Shown here one piece after another: positions 37,220 to 45,636 of a stretch of 64,000 bases of DNA. This DNA is from Qipengyuania gaetbuli. GTDB lineage: Bacteria; Pseudomonadota; Alphaproteobacteria; Sphingomonadales; Sphingomonadaceae. Position 1 is the first letter of the stretch, and each line of letters begins with the position of its first letter. Position numbers and translations under genes: made by a program. Under the pieces are notes generated by a model. It made no database searches. It was not told where the DNA came from and was given only the letters and a program-made list of their open reading frames with translations. The stretch spans positions 1,612,001-1,676,000 of the forward strand of contig NZ_JAIVLR010000001.1 in assembly GCF_020524765.1 (NCBI RefSeq), written 5' to 3'.

Positions 37220-37245
37220 ATGGTAACAATCAGGGGAGCACGTCA

Positions 37246-37249
37246 CCTT
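37246..37249. repeat. Target site duplication (right), CCTT
   Basis: CCTT directly after the right inverted repeat, identical to 36002-36005. Confidence 0.8.
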
Positions 37250-37462
37250 CATTCGATCAGTAGCTTCAGCGAAGAACTGTAGCGCCACCTCGATCTCGCC
37301 CTTGCAGGTCGTCGGGGCTGTACTCAGACGAACGACCTCGGCAGTTTCATTAGTATCGAGTCCCATTGCACGCAGAACGTGGCTTGGTTCGGGAATTCCG
37401 GATGTACAGGCCGAACCTCGCGCCAAGGCGACGTCAGGCTGCAGGAGGGCAACGAGCCTCAT
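37250..37462 (-). pseudogene. C-terminal remnant of a cysteine desulfurase (IscS/DndA-like)
   Basis: The minus-strand frame reads LLQPDVALARGSACTSGIP...EPSHVLRAMGL...RLSTAPTTCKGEIEVALQFFAEATDR. The catalytic cysteine is in the SACTSG loop and EPSHVL is the familiar C-terminal motif of NifS/IscS/DndA desulfurases. The N-terminal two thirds, including the PLP lysine, are missing. The insertion sequence interrupts the last codons: removing it and one CCTT copy joins this frame to KVMA and a TGA at 35991-35993. The upstream edge is fused to a helicase fragment. DndA is preferred by context but not certain. Confidence 0.72.
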
Positions 37463-37640
37463 CCAGCGTGAGCTCCACGATGTGTGGGTGGTACTCGTAT
37501 GGGGTGAGAACGTCGTCCTCGATCGCCTGCCGCAAGGTGTAGCTGAAGACTATGTCGCCATAGTATTCCGTGAGGCGCCGGTTATCCCATAGGCACCTTC
37601 CTCGCCTAACAGCAGTCGAACAGAATCCGTCATATCTGCT
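37443..37640 (-). pseudogene. Fragment of a superfamily 2 DEAD/DEAH helicase
   Basis: A stretch reading RRLTEYYGDIVFSYTLRQAI, then EDDVLTPYEYHPHIVELTLDE, resembles the segment after motif III in SF2 helicases of the type often found in restriction and phosphorothioation islands. Upstream the frame decays (STAVRRGRCLWDN) and downstream it runs into the cysteine desulfurase remnant near 37445-37455, in another frame. Neither Walker motif is left. This is a deletion product of two genes. Confidence 0.55.
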
Positions 37641-37662
37641 TGCGCTCGACGATGAGCGATTC

Positions 37663-38051
37663 AACGTCGGCTCTTGCGAAAACGGCGAGAGAGGGCGAAT
37701 GGCTGAGTTTAGGAGGTGAAACCGACATTGATTGAGGTTGTAGTTCGAAGCTGGAAATTCAATTTTGAGTCCTGAAAAAGGCATCGAACCAATGCATTAG
37801 ACGGTTTTTGCGGGCCTTTTGCGGGCTCTTTGCATAAACCGAATTATCTAAATATCTGAAAATAGATGGAAAAAGAGGCCGAATGTGATGCCTCTTCTGG
37901 GCACCAGTATCTTAAATCACTGAAATATAATGATAAAATGATACGAATGTGGGTCCTTGTTTAGGATCCAATGTCATTGTCTCTGTTCGTCTTTCTCATT
38001 CCTTGGCGAACCCAGGTAATATCGGATCGAATCGTCCCAAGACAAGCCAAC
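37663..38051. other. AT-rich non-coding stretch between decayed genes and the anaerobic island
   Basis: About 390 bases with low GC, for example around 37840-37950, and no supported gene. Frames here are short or lie antisense. I see no promoter I would assign. Confidence 0.35.
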
Positions 38052-38087
38052 TAAAAATTTCTGCGGGCCTATTTCCAAAGCCCGCAG
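38052..38087 (-). terminator. Terminator of the UbiH/UbiM-like gene
   Basis: CTGCGGGC and GCCCGCAG (38061-38068 and 38080-38087) form an eight-pair stem. On the minus strand it is followed by AAATTTTT. It begins 20 bases after the stop at 38107. Confidence 0.75.
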
Positions 38088-38106
38088 GTTTTCGCTTCAT
38101 ATCGCA

Positions 38107-39276
38107 TCACGCACCTTGCATAAGCATGCGCGAGACAGCCTTGCGAGCTGGCGCAAGCCGTGCTGTCCGTATTCCCAACTGGCGGACTATTCGACCCGGG
38201 AGCCGATCGTCGGTGTACAAGCCGACAATCGCATTCGTGGCGGCATACAGGGGCCAGGTCGCTGAACGGTGTCCCGCTTGGAACCTTTTAAGAACAATCG
38301 GATGCCCCGGATCGCCTGTTTTCGCGATTCCCGACCGGACAAGGCGAACCAGACGTTCCGTTCCCGCCAAACCCAGATTGAAACCATGAGCGGTTACCGG
38401 ATGCATACCCACAGCCGCATCACCAATCAGTGCTGCGCGCTCGGCCATGAAGCGATGAGCGTATGTCGTCGTCAACGGATAGCAGTGCAGTGAGGTGATC
38501 GCGCGCATCGCGCCGAACCGTCGATCAAATCGTCGGGTGAGCTCTTGTCCAAGCGCCACGGTGTCCAGTGCCGCCAGTCTGGTGGCTTCACCATCGGGCA
38601 GCGTGACCACAGCCGAGGCCTGCTTCGGAGCAAGTGGCAATAACGCAAGTGTTTGTCCGTTGTCGAACCATTCGGTCGCTATGCCTCCGTGATCTTCTTC
38701 TATCTTCACGCGTCCGACCAGCATCGACTTTCCGAGACGGTTCATGCGTGCGGAAATCCCTAGCAACCCTCTTATTGACGAAAAGCGCGAGTCGGCGGCC
38801 ACCAACAGGCTCCCGCAGTGCTCAGATCCGTCGCTCAGGGTAACCTGCGCCTGATGCGGGTTCGTCCTCACCGCTTCGATACGCACGTCATCAAGCAAGC
38901 GAATATTTCGCTGTTCGGAAGCTGTGGCGAAGAGCGCCCTGCGGATATCGCAGTTGGAAACGAGCGAACCAAGCTGCCTTGAATTGGCAGAACCGGCATC
39001 GAACGATAAAGCCAGCGAGGATTTGCCATTGAGGACCCGCGCTTCGACCAAAGGAAAAACGTTCTCGGCCGGAATCTTGTCCCACGCTCCGAGACGCCTC
39101 AGCGCCGCGATCGAGCTATGGGTGAGCGCGATCTCGCGCCCGTCGAAGACTGGCTCGGCCAGTCGGTGTTTGTCCTGAGGCTCGATCAACACGACCTCAA
39201 GTCCAGCTTTCGCAAGCCCGATGGCCAGCGCTAGTCCTGCAGGTCCGGCGCCGCCTATCAGTACGGGATTGGTCAT
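38107..39276 (-). CDS. UbiH/UbiM-family FAD-dependent ubiquinone hydroxylase
   Basis: A 389-residue aromatic hydroxylase. FAD dinucleotide motif LIGGAGPAGLALAIGLA, the family signature EPVFDGREIALTHSSI, a DG-type segment (LLVAADSRFSSIRGLLGI) and RAALIGDAAVGMHPVTAHGFNLGL near the C-terminus. The DGREIALTH form is characteristic of UbiM/UbiF-type enzymes that hydroxylate ubiquinone precursors with O2. UbiM is my best guess; UbiH or a related hydroxylase is possible. It heads away from nrdG by 29 bases in the same orientation, so it is probably the last gene of the nrdD-nrdG transcript. Confidence 0.82.
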   Translation of the reverse strand: MTNPVLIGGAGPAGLALAIGLAKAGLEVVLIEPQDKHRLAEPVFDGREIALTHSSIAALRRLGAWDKIPAENVFPLVEARVLNGKSSLALSFDAGSANSRQLGSLVSNCDIRRALFATASEQRNIRLLDDVRIEAVRTNPHQAQVTLSDGSEHCGSLLVAADSRFSSIRGLLGISARMNRLGKSMLVGRVKIEEDHGGIATEWFDNGQTLALLPLAPKQASAVVTLPDGEATRLAALDTVALGQELTRRFDRRFGAMRAITSLHCYPLTTTYAHRFMAERAALIGDAAVGMHPVTAHGFNLGLAGTERLVRLVRSGIAKTGDPGHPIVLKRFQAGHRSATWPLYAATNAIVGLYTDDRLPGRIVRQLGIRTARLAPARKAVSRMLMQGA

Positions 39277-39305
39277 ATCGAAGCTTCCTTTTTCGTCTGC
39301 AACGG

Positions 39306-40040
39306 CTAGCGGAATTCGAGTGTTATCGGGCTTTGCGCGGCCAGCCTCGTTTGATCGATAGCGCGCCTGTTCTCAGGAAGATTACCCAGCGTCGGACAAT
39401 CTTTTCCGGTAATCGCCTGTTGGATCGCGAATGTGCCTTCGTAGCCACGTGAGGCGAGGTCATGGGCCATGGCGAGCACGTCTTGCTCGCCGAGCAGATC
39501 GGTGTGGACGGTCGTGCGTACTTCGACGGGCACTTCGCTTTGGGCGCACAGCAAAGTGAGCGTTTGCTTGAACCGATTGAATGCGGTGACGGTGGTGACC
39601 TTGCGAAACAGGGCCCGCGGAGCCTTGTAGTCGAGCGCGACCCGGTCGAGCAGATCTTGATCGAGCAGACGCTTGACCACGTCCGGCCGCAGGCCGTTGG
39701 TGTCCAGCTTGATGGCAAAACCGAGCTGTTTGATCTGCGCCATAAACCGCGCGAGACCCGGCCATGTCGTCGCTTCGCCGCCCGAGAAAACAACACCGTC
39801 GAGCAGCCCGCGGCGCTTGCCTAGAAACTCCAGGACTTGGTCTTCTCCGATTGTGCCTTTGCCAAGCACGATCTGCGGATTGTGGCAGTATCCGCAGCGC
39901 ATGTTGCACCCGGCGATCCAGAGTATGCAGGCCGTCTGGCCGGGAAAGTCCAGCATTGTAAAGGGAGTGAGCGCGTAGAAGGGGGCGACCGAAGCCTTCG
40001 TTTCTCGCCGCCCCGGCCGCGTGGACATAGCGTCCGACAT
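39306..40040 (-). CDS. nrdG: Anaerobic ribonucleotide reductase activating protein
   Basis: A 244-residue radical SAM activase that installs the glycyl radical in NrdD. The cluster motif C-NMR-C-GY-C (in LWIAGCNMRCGYCHNPQIV) is followed by DGVVFSGGEATTWPG and KLDTNGLRPDVVKRLL. The frame extends upstream to 40238 but would overlap nrdD; the ATG at 40038-40040, seven bases after the nrdD stop, is the natural start. It lies in the order nrdD-nrdG seen in most class III systems. Confidence 0.93.
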   Translation of the reverse strand: MSDAMSTRPGRRETKASVAPFYALTPFTMLDFPGQTACILWIAGCNMRCGYCHNPQIVLGKGTIGEDQVLEFLGKRRGLLDGVVFSGGEATTWPGLARFMAQIKQLGFAIKLDTNGLRPDVVKRLLDQDLLDRVALDYKAPRALFRKVTTVTAFNRFKQTLTLLCAQSEVPVEVRTTVHTDLLGEQDVLAMAHDLASRGYEGTFAIQQAITGKDCPTLGNLPENRRAIDQTRLAAQSPITLEFR

Positions 40041-40047
40041 CTCGCGA

Positions 40048-42069
40048 TCAATCCTGCCGCGCGAACAGGTCGCCCACCATCGCCGCATCCTCGGTGAAAT
40101 GCCGTCGTTGCCGGTGTTCGCCCTGCTTCCCGCGATTGAAGCTGTCGACCGGGCGGAAATATCCCATGACCCGTGTCCAGACCTTGGTTCGTTCGCCGCA
40201 TGTCGGACACTCGGGCTGCTCGCCGTCGAGATAGCCATGGGTGTCGCAGACCGAGAAAACGGGCGTGAGGGTTACGTAAGGCAGGCGGTAATTGCTAAGA
40301 ACCTTGTGGAGGAAGTTGCGTGCCGCATCCGCGCTCGACAATTGCTCGCTCATATAGAGATGCAGCACCGTACCGCCGGTATATTTGCACTGAAGATCAT
40401 TCTGGAGTTCCAGCGCCTCGAACGGATCATCGGTCAGGTCGACCGGGATCTGTGACGAGTTGGTGTAGTAGATGTTCTCACCGCTTCCTGCCTGGAGGAT
40501 GTCGGGGAAACGCTTCGCATCTTCTTTTGCAAACCGATAGGTCGTGCCCTCTGCTGGGGTTGCTTCGAGATTATACAGATTGCCCGTTTGCTCCTGATAG
40601 CCGACCATTCTCTGGCGCATGTGCTCCAGGATATCGAGCGCCATGGAAATTCCGTCGTGGTCGGCTAGATCGAAGGTGTCATCGGTGAAATTGCGCACCA
40701 TCTCGTTCATGCCGTTGACCCCGATGGTCGAAAAGTGATTGCGAAGGAATGGCAGGTAACGCGCCGTGTAGGGGTAGAGGCCGCGGTCATACATCTGCTG
40801 GACGAAGGCACGCTTCTTCTCCAGCGTTGAACTGGCGAGGTCCATCAGCCGGTCGAGCTCGTTCATGAGGCCCGTAAGATCGCCTTTGAAGCGATAACCC
40901 AGTGCCGCCATGTTGATGGTGACCACCCCCAAAGAGCCGGTCATTTCGGCAGAGCCGAACAATCCGTTTCCGCGCTTGAGAAGCTCACGCAAGTCGAGCT
41001 GGAGCCGGCAGCACATCGAGCGCACCGCGCCTGGCTGGTAGGCCTCTGGGTTGCGGCGTTTCTCGCCTGTCTCCGGATCGCGAATGAACTGGCTGCCGAT
41101 GAAGTTCTGGAAATAGGAGGATCCAACTTTCGCCGCGTTTTCGAAAATTGCGGTCGCGACCTTGCTGTCCCATTCGAAATCCTCGGTGATATTCACGGTG
41201 GGAATAGGGAATGTGAAGGGTTGACCCGTCGCATCACCCTCGGTCATGACCTCGTAATAGGCGATGTTGATCATTTCCATTTCAGCAGCAAAATGGGGAA
41301 ATCTCAGGTCCTCGAGACCGCGTATTCCCATGTCACGGGCCTGGGCTCGCGCAAGCAGCGTGTCATTTTCGATGCCGTGAAAAAGATGGCGGTCGCGATA
41401 GGTCGGATAGAGTTCGCGCAGATCTTCAGGCACCACAATGTCGAGCGTAATATTGGTGAAGGGCGATTGTCCCCACCGGGCTGGAACATTGAGGTTGTAG
41501 ACAAACTGCCGGATGGCTTTTTTTACCTCGGAGAAGGTAAGGTTGTCATAGAAGACATAGGGCGCGAGATAGGTATCGAAGCTTGAGAAGGCCTGGGCAC
41601 CGGCCCATTCGGACTGAAGGATACCGAGGAAATTGCTCATCTGGCCGAGCGCTTCGCGGAAGTGGCGTGGCGGCCTTGATGACACCCGCCCGGCGACGCC
41701 GTTGAAGCCGTCATTCAGGAGCGCGCGAAGCGACCACCCGGCACAATACCCGGTCAGACAGTCGAGATCGTGGATATGGATGTCCGCTTGGCGGTGCGCG
41801 TTGCCCTCCGCGGGAGAATAGATTTCATCGAGCCAGAAATTGGCGATGACCTTCCCTGCTACATTGCTGACTAGACCCGCATGCGAATACCCGACATTGG
41901 CGTTGGCCTTGATGCGCCAATCGGCTCCCGAAATATACTCGCCAACGGTCTCGGAACAATCGATGGAACGCCCGCTCCACAAGGATTCACCCAGTCGATC
42001 AAACGGCTCTGCCCGATCGTTCGCAGCCTTGATTTCGTCTGTGAGCTTGCCCCTCGGTTCAGCGGTCAT
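40048..42069 (-). CDS. nrdD: Anaerobic (class III) ribonucleoside-triphosphate reductase
   Basis: A 673-residue glycyl radical enzyme that makes deoxyribonucleotides without oxygen. It contains RQADIHIHDLDCLTGYCAGWSL, NITEDFEWD, GSLGVVTINMAALG, the Zn-binding motif CDTHGYL...CPTCG and the C-terminal glycyl radical region RVMGYFRPVDSFNRGKQGE. The first residues carry no ATP-cone, so dATP regulation of the E. coli kind is probably absent. A perfect FNR-type box lies 99-112 bases upstream of the ATG. Followed by nrdG. Confidence 0.95.
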   Translation of the reverse strand: MTAEPRGKLTDEIKAANDRAEPFDRLGESLWSGRSIDCSETVGEYISGADWRIKANANVGYSHAGLVSNVAGKVIANFWLDEIYSPAEGNAHRQADIHIHDLDCLTGYCAGWSLRALLNDGFNGVAGRVSSRPPRHFREALGQMSNFLGILQSEWAGAQAFSSFDTYLAPYVFYDNLTFSEVKKAIRQFVYNLNVPARWGQSPFTNITLDIVVPEDLRELYPTYRDRHLFHGIENDTLLARAQARDMGIRGLEDLRFPHFAAEMEMINIAYYEVMTEGDATGQPFTFPIPTVNITEDFEWDSKVATAIFENAAKVGSSYFQNFIGSQFIRDPETGEKRRNPEAYQPGAVRSMCCRLQLDLRELLKRGNGLFGSAEMTGSLGVVTINMAALGYRFKGDLTGLMNELDRLMDLASSTLEKKRAFVQQMYDRGLYPYTARYLPFLRNHFSTIGVNGMNEMVRNFTDDTFDLADHDGISMALDILEHMRQRMVGYQEQTGNLYNLEATPAEGTTYRFAKEDAKRFPDILQAGSGENIYYTNSSQIPVDLTDDPFEALELQNDLQCKYTGGTVLHLYMSEQLSSADAARNFLHKVLSNYRLPYVTLTPVFSVCDTHGYLDGEQPECPTCGERTKVWTRVMGYFRPVDSFNRGKQGEHRQRRHFTEDAAMVGDLFARQD

Positions 42070-42167
42070 GGTCGTTCATCCTCCTGCGCGTGGCTCAGCC
42101 GCTGCACAGCTTGAGCACAACATGTTGTATGGAGGAGTTTCGATATACCCAATATGGAGATTCTCAT

Positions 42168-42181
42168 TTGATAAATATCAA
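42168..42181. promoter_or_regulatory. FNR/DNR-type box upstream of nrdD
   Basis: TTGATAAATATCAA, a perfect TTGAT-N4-ATCAA. Its centre lies about 105 bases upstream of the nrdD start, inside the divergent region shared with the decarboxylase gene. Confidence 0.85.
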
Positions 42182-42237
42182 ATGGGAAACTTTCACGGGT
42201 TCCAAATGAGGTGAGAGAAGCCAACGATCCTGCCAAT

Positions 42238-42251
42238 TTGACTTCGATCAA
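42238..42251. promoter_or_regulatory. FNR/DNR-type box upstream of the 2-oxoacid decarboxylase gene
   Basis: TTGACTTCGATCAA. One mismatch to TTGAT-N4-ATCAA in the left half. Centre about 46 bases upstream of the ATG at 42291, with a possible -10 TGTAAT at 42267-42272. Confidence 0.78.
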
Positions 42252-42290
42252 GGCAAGCTGGGCGGCTGTAATCGAGAGCAGCGCCTCGAC

Positions 42291-43925
42291 ATGTCATACA
42301 CGATTTCAACCGCGCTGCTTCATGCGCTGAAAGACCGGGGTGCGGATCGCATCTTCGGGCTTCCCGGCGATTTCGTCCTGCCATTTTTTAGGTCCATCGC
42401 CGAGAGTGGAATCCTTCCTCTCCATACGCTCAGCCACGAACCGTCGGTGGGATATGCAGCGGATGCCGCCGCCCGCATAGGCAGTACTCTGGGCGTCGCA
42501 ACCGTGACTTATGGGGCCGGAGCGCTCAACCTCGTCAATGCTGTTGCGCAAGCCTACGCTGAGAAGTCTCCGTTGGTTGTGATTTCAGGGGGGCCAGGTG
42601 CCGACGAAGCAAAGCTGGGTCTCAGCCTGCATCACCAGGTGAAGAGCTTGAGTTCGCAATTCGAGATATTCCGCGAGGTTACCTGCGCGCAATGCATCCT
42701 TTGCGACCCAGCAACGGCGCCTGCCGAGATAGCTCGTGTTCTCGATACTGCTGTAAGCCTATCTCGGCCGGTGTATATTGAGATACCGCGCGATATTGCC
42801 GATGCAGCGTGCGATCCCGTCCCTGCGTCGGTGCCAGCGGCCACTGACAGCGATGCGGCGCGAGCTTGTGCAGCAGAGGTGCTACACAGATTGTTGTCCG
42901 CAAGCTCGCCGGCAATTCTGGTGGGGGTCGAAGCGAGGCGCTACGGGCTGGAAGAAAAGATCAGCGAGCTTTGCAGCGTGCTGGGCTTGCCTGTTGCGAC
43001 CAGCTTCATGGGCCGCGGCCTGTTTGCAGGAAGGACCCTCCCGCTTCTCGGGACCTATCTCGGATCCGCGGGAGATCCTCATATCTCTACGGTAATCGAG
43101 CGAGCGGACTGTCTGTTAATGCTCGGTGCTATTGTCTGCGATACCAATTTCGGTGTCTCCGGCCGCAAGATCGACATGCGCGCCGCGATCCGGGCCCTCG
43201 ATCGCAGTGTGGTGTTCGGCCATCATCTATATCCAGACATCTCGCTTGAAGCCTTGATCGAGGCCATGCTCGATATCGCCGAGCCTATCGGCAACCCGGT
43301 GCCCCAGAAACGCGCAGAATATCCAAGGGGCCTGCCCGACGATGACACGGCGCTGGAACCATCGCATCTGCCGCTTGCCCTTAACGACCTGTTCGATGAT
43401 CACGGTCCTATGCCAATCGCCGCTGACGTCGGGGATAGTCTCTTCATTGGCCTCGAAATCACCGACACGCAGCTGATCGCGCCCGGTTATTATGCATCAA
43501 TGGGCATGGCTGTTCCTGCGGGGATGGCGATCAATGCGGTTACGGGTCGCCGCCCAATCGTGCTTGTCGGCGATGGCGCATTCCAGATGACAGGCTGGGA
43601 ACTGGGTAACTGCCCGACATATGGATGGACACCGATAGTAATCGTTCTCAATAATCGCAGCTGGGAAATGCTACGCAGCTTCCAACCGGAACAGCGTTAC
43701 CACAATTTGCGAGACTGGCACTTTGCCGATATCGCGCCATCGCTTGGGGGCAAGGGGGCTAGGGTCAAGACCTGCGCGGAATTGAAACACGCACTTGAAG
43801 CAGCCCTTGCGGACTGCAGTCGATTTCATCTGATCGAGGTAATGCTTCCTCGCGGCAAGACATCCGGTTCGCTGCGCAAGTTCGCTTCTGCAATCAGGCA
43901 GATATCGGTGATGAAAGACGAATAG
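42291..43925 (+). CDS. TPP-dependent 2-oxoacid decarboxylase (pyruvate/indolepyruvate decarboxylase family)
   Basis: A 544-residue enzyme of the PDC/IpdC family. N-terminal TPP-binding glutamate region (FGLPGDFVLPFF, SHEPSVGYAADAAARI), GAGALNLVNAVAQAYAEKSPLVVISGGPG, and the C-terminal Mg-TPP motif GDGAFQMTGWELGNCPTYGWTPIVIVLNN. The family decarboxylates pyruvate, phenylpyruvate or indolepyruvate to the aldehyde; the substrate cannot be fixed here. An FNR-type box 40-53 bases upstream suggests expression under low oxygen, which would fit a fermentative or aldehyde-forming role. Confidence 0.87.
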   Translation: MSYTISTALLHALKDRGADRIFGLPGDFVLPFFRSIAESGILPLHTLSHEPSVGYAADAAARIGSTLGVATVTYGAGALNLVNAVAQAYAEKSPLVVISGGPGADEAKLGLSLHHQVKSLSSQFEIFREVTCAQCILCDPATAPAEIARVLDTAVSLSRPVYIEIPRDIADAACDPVPASVPAATDSDAARACAAEVLHRLLSASSPAILVGVEARRYGLEEKISELCSVLGLPVATSFMGRGLFAGRTLPLLGTYLGSAGDPHISTVIERADCLLMLGAIVCDTNFGVSGRKIDMRAAIRALDRSVVFGHHLYPDISLEALIEAMLDIAEPIGNPVPQKRAEYPRGLPDDDTALEPSHLPLALNDLFDDHGPMPIAADVGDSLFIGLEITDTQLIAPGYYASMGMAVPAGMAINAVTGRRPIVLVGDGAFQMTGWELGNCPTYGWTPIVIVLNNRSWEMLRSFQPEQRYHNLRDWHFADIAPSLGGKGARVKTCAELKHALEAALADCSRFHLIEVMLPRGKTSGSLRKFASAIRQISVMKDE

Positions 43926-43970
43926 CGCACTGGGCACAGAAGACGTTCGTTCCAAATACAGCTCGACGCG

Positions 43971-45590
43971 CTAGTCAACGGCGGGCATTGCCCGTTCGAT
44001 GATTGACTCGACATCGACATAGGCGTCGGATGCGCCATAGGCAAACGCCGGATGTTGCAGGCGCAGCTTGCAAAACGCTTCGGAAACCGGATTCTCCGCG
44101 GCAATCAATGCAGCCCCTTGCGCCGCAAGGGCCAGGCGTTCGACATGATACCGGGCATGTCTTTCGCTCACTGCGGAAAGATCGAGACCATCGACCCAAC
44201 GGTCATACGCTCTGAGGGTCCCGCGTGCGTCGCTCAAAAAGCTGTGCACCGCTTCAAGCGCTCCCGGTTCGCGGTCAATTGCCCGCAGGAGATCGAGCGC
44301 GATGACATTGCCTGAGCCTTCCCATATGGCGTTAAGCGGCGACTGTCGGAAGAGGCGGGCCATGACACCATCCTCGATGTATCCTGAGCCGCCCAGGCAT
44401 TCCATCGTTTCAAAGACCATTCCCGGTGCACGCCTGCAGACCCAGAACTTGGCAATCGGGGTCAGCAGCCGCGCCAACGGCTCCTGTTCATCGAAGGCAT
44501 TGGCAACGCGGAAGGCCAATGCCGTCGCAGCTTCGCTTTCGACCGCGAGGTCCGCAAGCACTGCAGCCATCGCTGGCTGATGCGCCAGAACCTTTTGGAA
44601 AGCCGTTCGGTGCGATGTGTGCCAGAGCGCTTCGGCAAGCGCAGCACGCATCGTCGCCGCCGACCCGATAACACAGTCGAGCCGCGTGTGCTGAACCATT
44701 TGCAGGATAGTTGCCACGCCGCGCCCCTCATCCCCAATTCGCTCGGCGTAAGCCCCGTGATACTCAATCTCGGACGAGGCATTGGAACGATCGCCGAGCT
44801 TGTCTTTCAGACGAATGATCTGGAATCCGGCATTGCGCTCGCCGTCGGGTGTCCACCGAGGGACCAGAAAACACGTTAGCCCTCCTTGCGCATAGGCAAG
44901 TGTCAGGAACGCATCGCACATTGGCGCTGAGCAGAACCATTTGTGACCGGTGAGCCGGTATCCATCGTCCGTCCGCTCCGCGCGCGTGGTATTCGCCCGG
45001 ACATCGGAGCCACCTTGTTTCTCGGTCATCGCCATGCCGATGGTCACGCCGACTTTCTCGCCAGCAGGTCGGACGGATGGGTCATATAGTGATGCCGTGA
45101 CGCCAGCGATCCACTGGTCGCCGACCTCAGGCCCTATGGCGAGCGCCGGGACCGCAGCATATGTCATCGTCATCGGGCAGCTGGTTCCGGCATCGACCTG
45201 CCCGGACAAGTAGCTCAAGGCAGCATGCAGCGTGTGTCCTGCCTCGGTGCCGTCCCAGGCCGCCGCCGCGATCCCTTCGTTCAGGCTGAGCGCCATGAGA
45301 TGATGATAGGCAGGATGAAATTCGACCTCGTCAATCCTTTGGCCAAACCGATCATGAGTGTGAAGCACGGGGGGATTGCGGTTGGCGGCCTCCCCCCAGC
45401 CGATCACCTCGGCGCTGCCGGTTTTCTCGCCGAAGCGGGCAAGCTTCTCGCGATGATTTGAGGCCCCCGCGCCTGCCACCGCATCCTGCAATGCCTGATC
45501 AGACAGAAATCGATTGAAGCTCGCAAGCGGAGGCGGTTGGTTGATAACCTCATGTGTCCTTAGGGTCGTGACGGGGCGAAGCGGTGTCAT
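43971..45590 (-). CDS. aidB: AidB-like acyl-CoA dehydrogenase family flavoprotein
   Basis: A 539-residue protein of the AidB branch of acyl-CoA dehydrogenases. It has the AidB length (E. coli about 541), MTEKQGGSDVRANTTRAER, GYRLTGHKWFCSAPMCDAFLTLAYAQGGLTCFLVPR, and LGGSGYIEDGVMARLFRQSPLNAIWEGSGNV. E. coli AidB binds DNA and is part of the alkylation response, expressed anaerobically. Convergent with the decarboxylase gene, and the last gene of a minus-strand run of carbonic anhydrase, NnrS and a small membrane protein. A role in nitrosative or alkylation protection is inferred from context. Confidence 0.87.
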   Translation of the reverse strand: MTPLRPVTTLRTHEVINQPPPLASFNRFLSDQALQDAVAGAGASNHREKLARFGEKTGSAEVIGWGEAANRNPPVLHTHDRFGQRIDEVEFHPAYHHLMALSLNEGIAAAAWDGTEAGHTLHAALSYLSGQVDAGTSCPMTMTYAAVPALAIGPEVGDQWIAGVTASLYDPSVRPAGEKVGVTIGMAMTEKQGGSDVRANTTRAERTDDGYRLTGHKWFCSAPMCDAFLTLAYAQGGLTCFLVPRWTPDGERNAGFQIIRLKDKLGDRSNASSEIEYHGAYAERIGDEGRGVATILQMVQHTRLDCVIGSAATMRAALAEALWHTSHRTAFQKVLAHQPAMAAVLADLAVESEAATALAFRVANAFDEQEPLARLLTPIAKFWVCRRAPGMVFETMECLGGSGYIEDGVMARLFRQSPLNAIWEGSGNVIALDLLRAIDREPGALEAVHSFLSDARGTLRAYDRWVDGLDLSAVSERHARYHVERLALAAQGAALIAAENPVSEAFCKLRLQHPAFAYGASDAYVDVESIIERAMPAVD

Positions 45591-45636
45591 GCCTATACGG
45601 TCTCCCTTGGCTTAGTCGTGTGTGCCGGCGGGCTTG

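Larger units (their letters stand above)
36006..37245 (+). mobile_element. IS3-family insertion sequence, IS407-like group (1240 bp)
   Basis: Ends are perfect 16-bp inverted repeats TGACGTGCTCCCCTGA at 36006-36021 and its reverse complement at 37230-37245, flanked by CCTT duplications. Inside are orfA (helix-turn-helix plus leucine zipper) and orfB (DDE integrase core) in different frames. The preserved ends and duplication indicate a recent, intact insertion. It landed in the last codons of a cysteine desulfurase remnant. Confidence 0.93.

Noticed and set aside
37949..38389. 146-residue plus-strand frame
   Set aside because: It runs antisense into the UbiH/UbiM-like gene and includes its terminator hairpin.
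43671..43955. Minus-strand frame at the end of the decarboxylase gene
   Set aside because: Shadow of the decarboxylase coding sequence with no independent signals.
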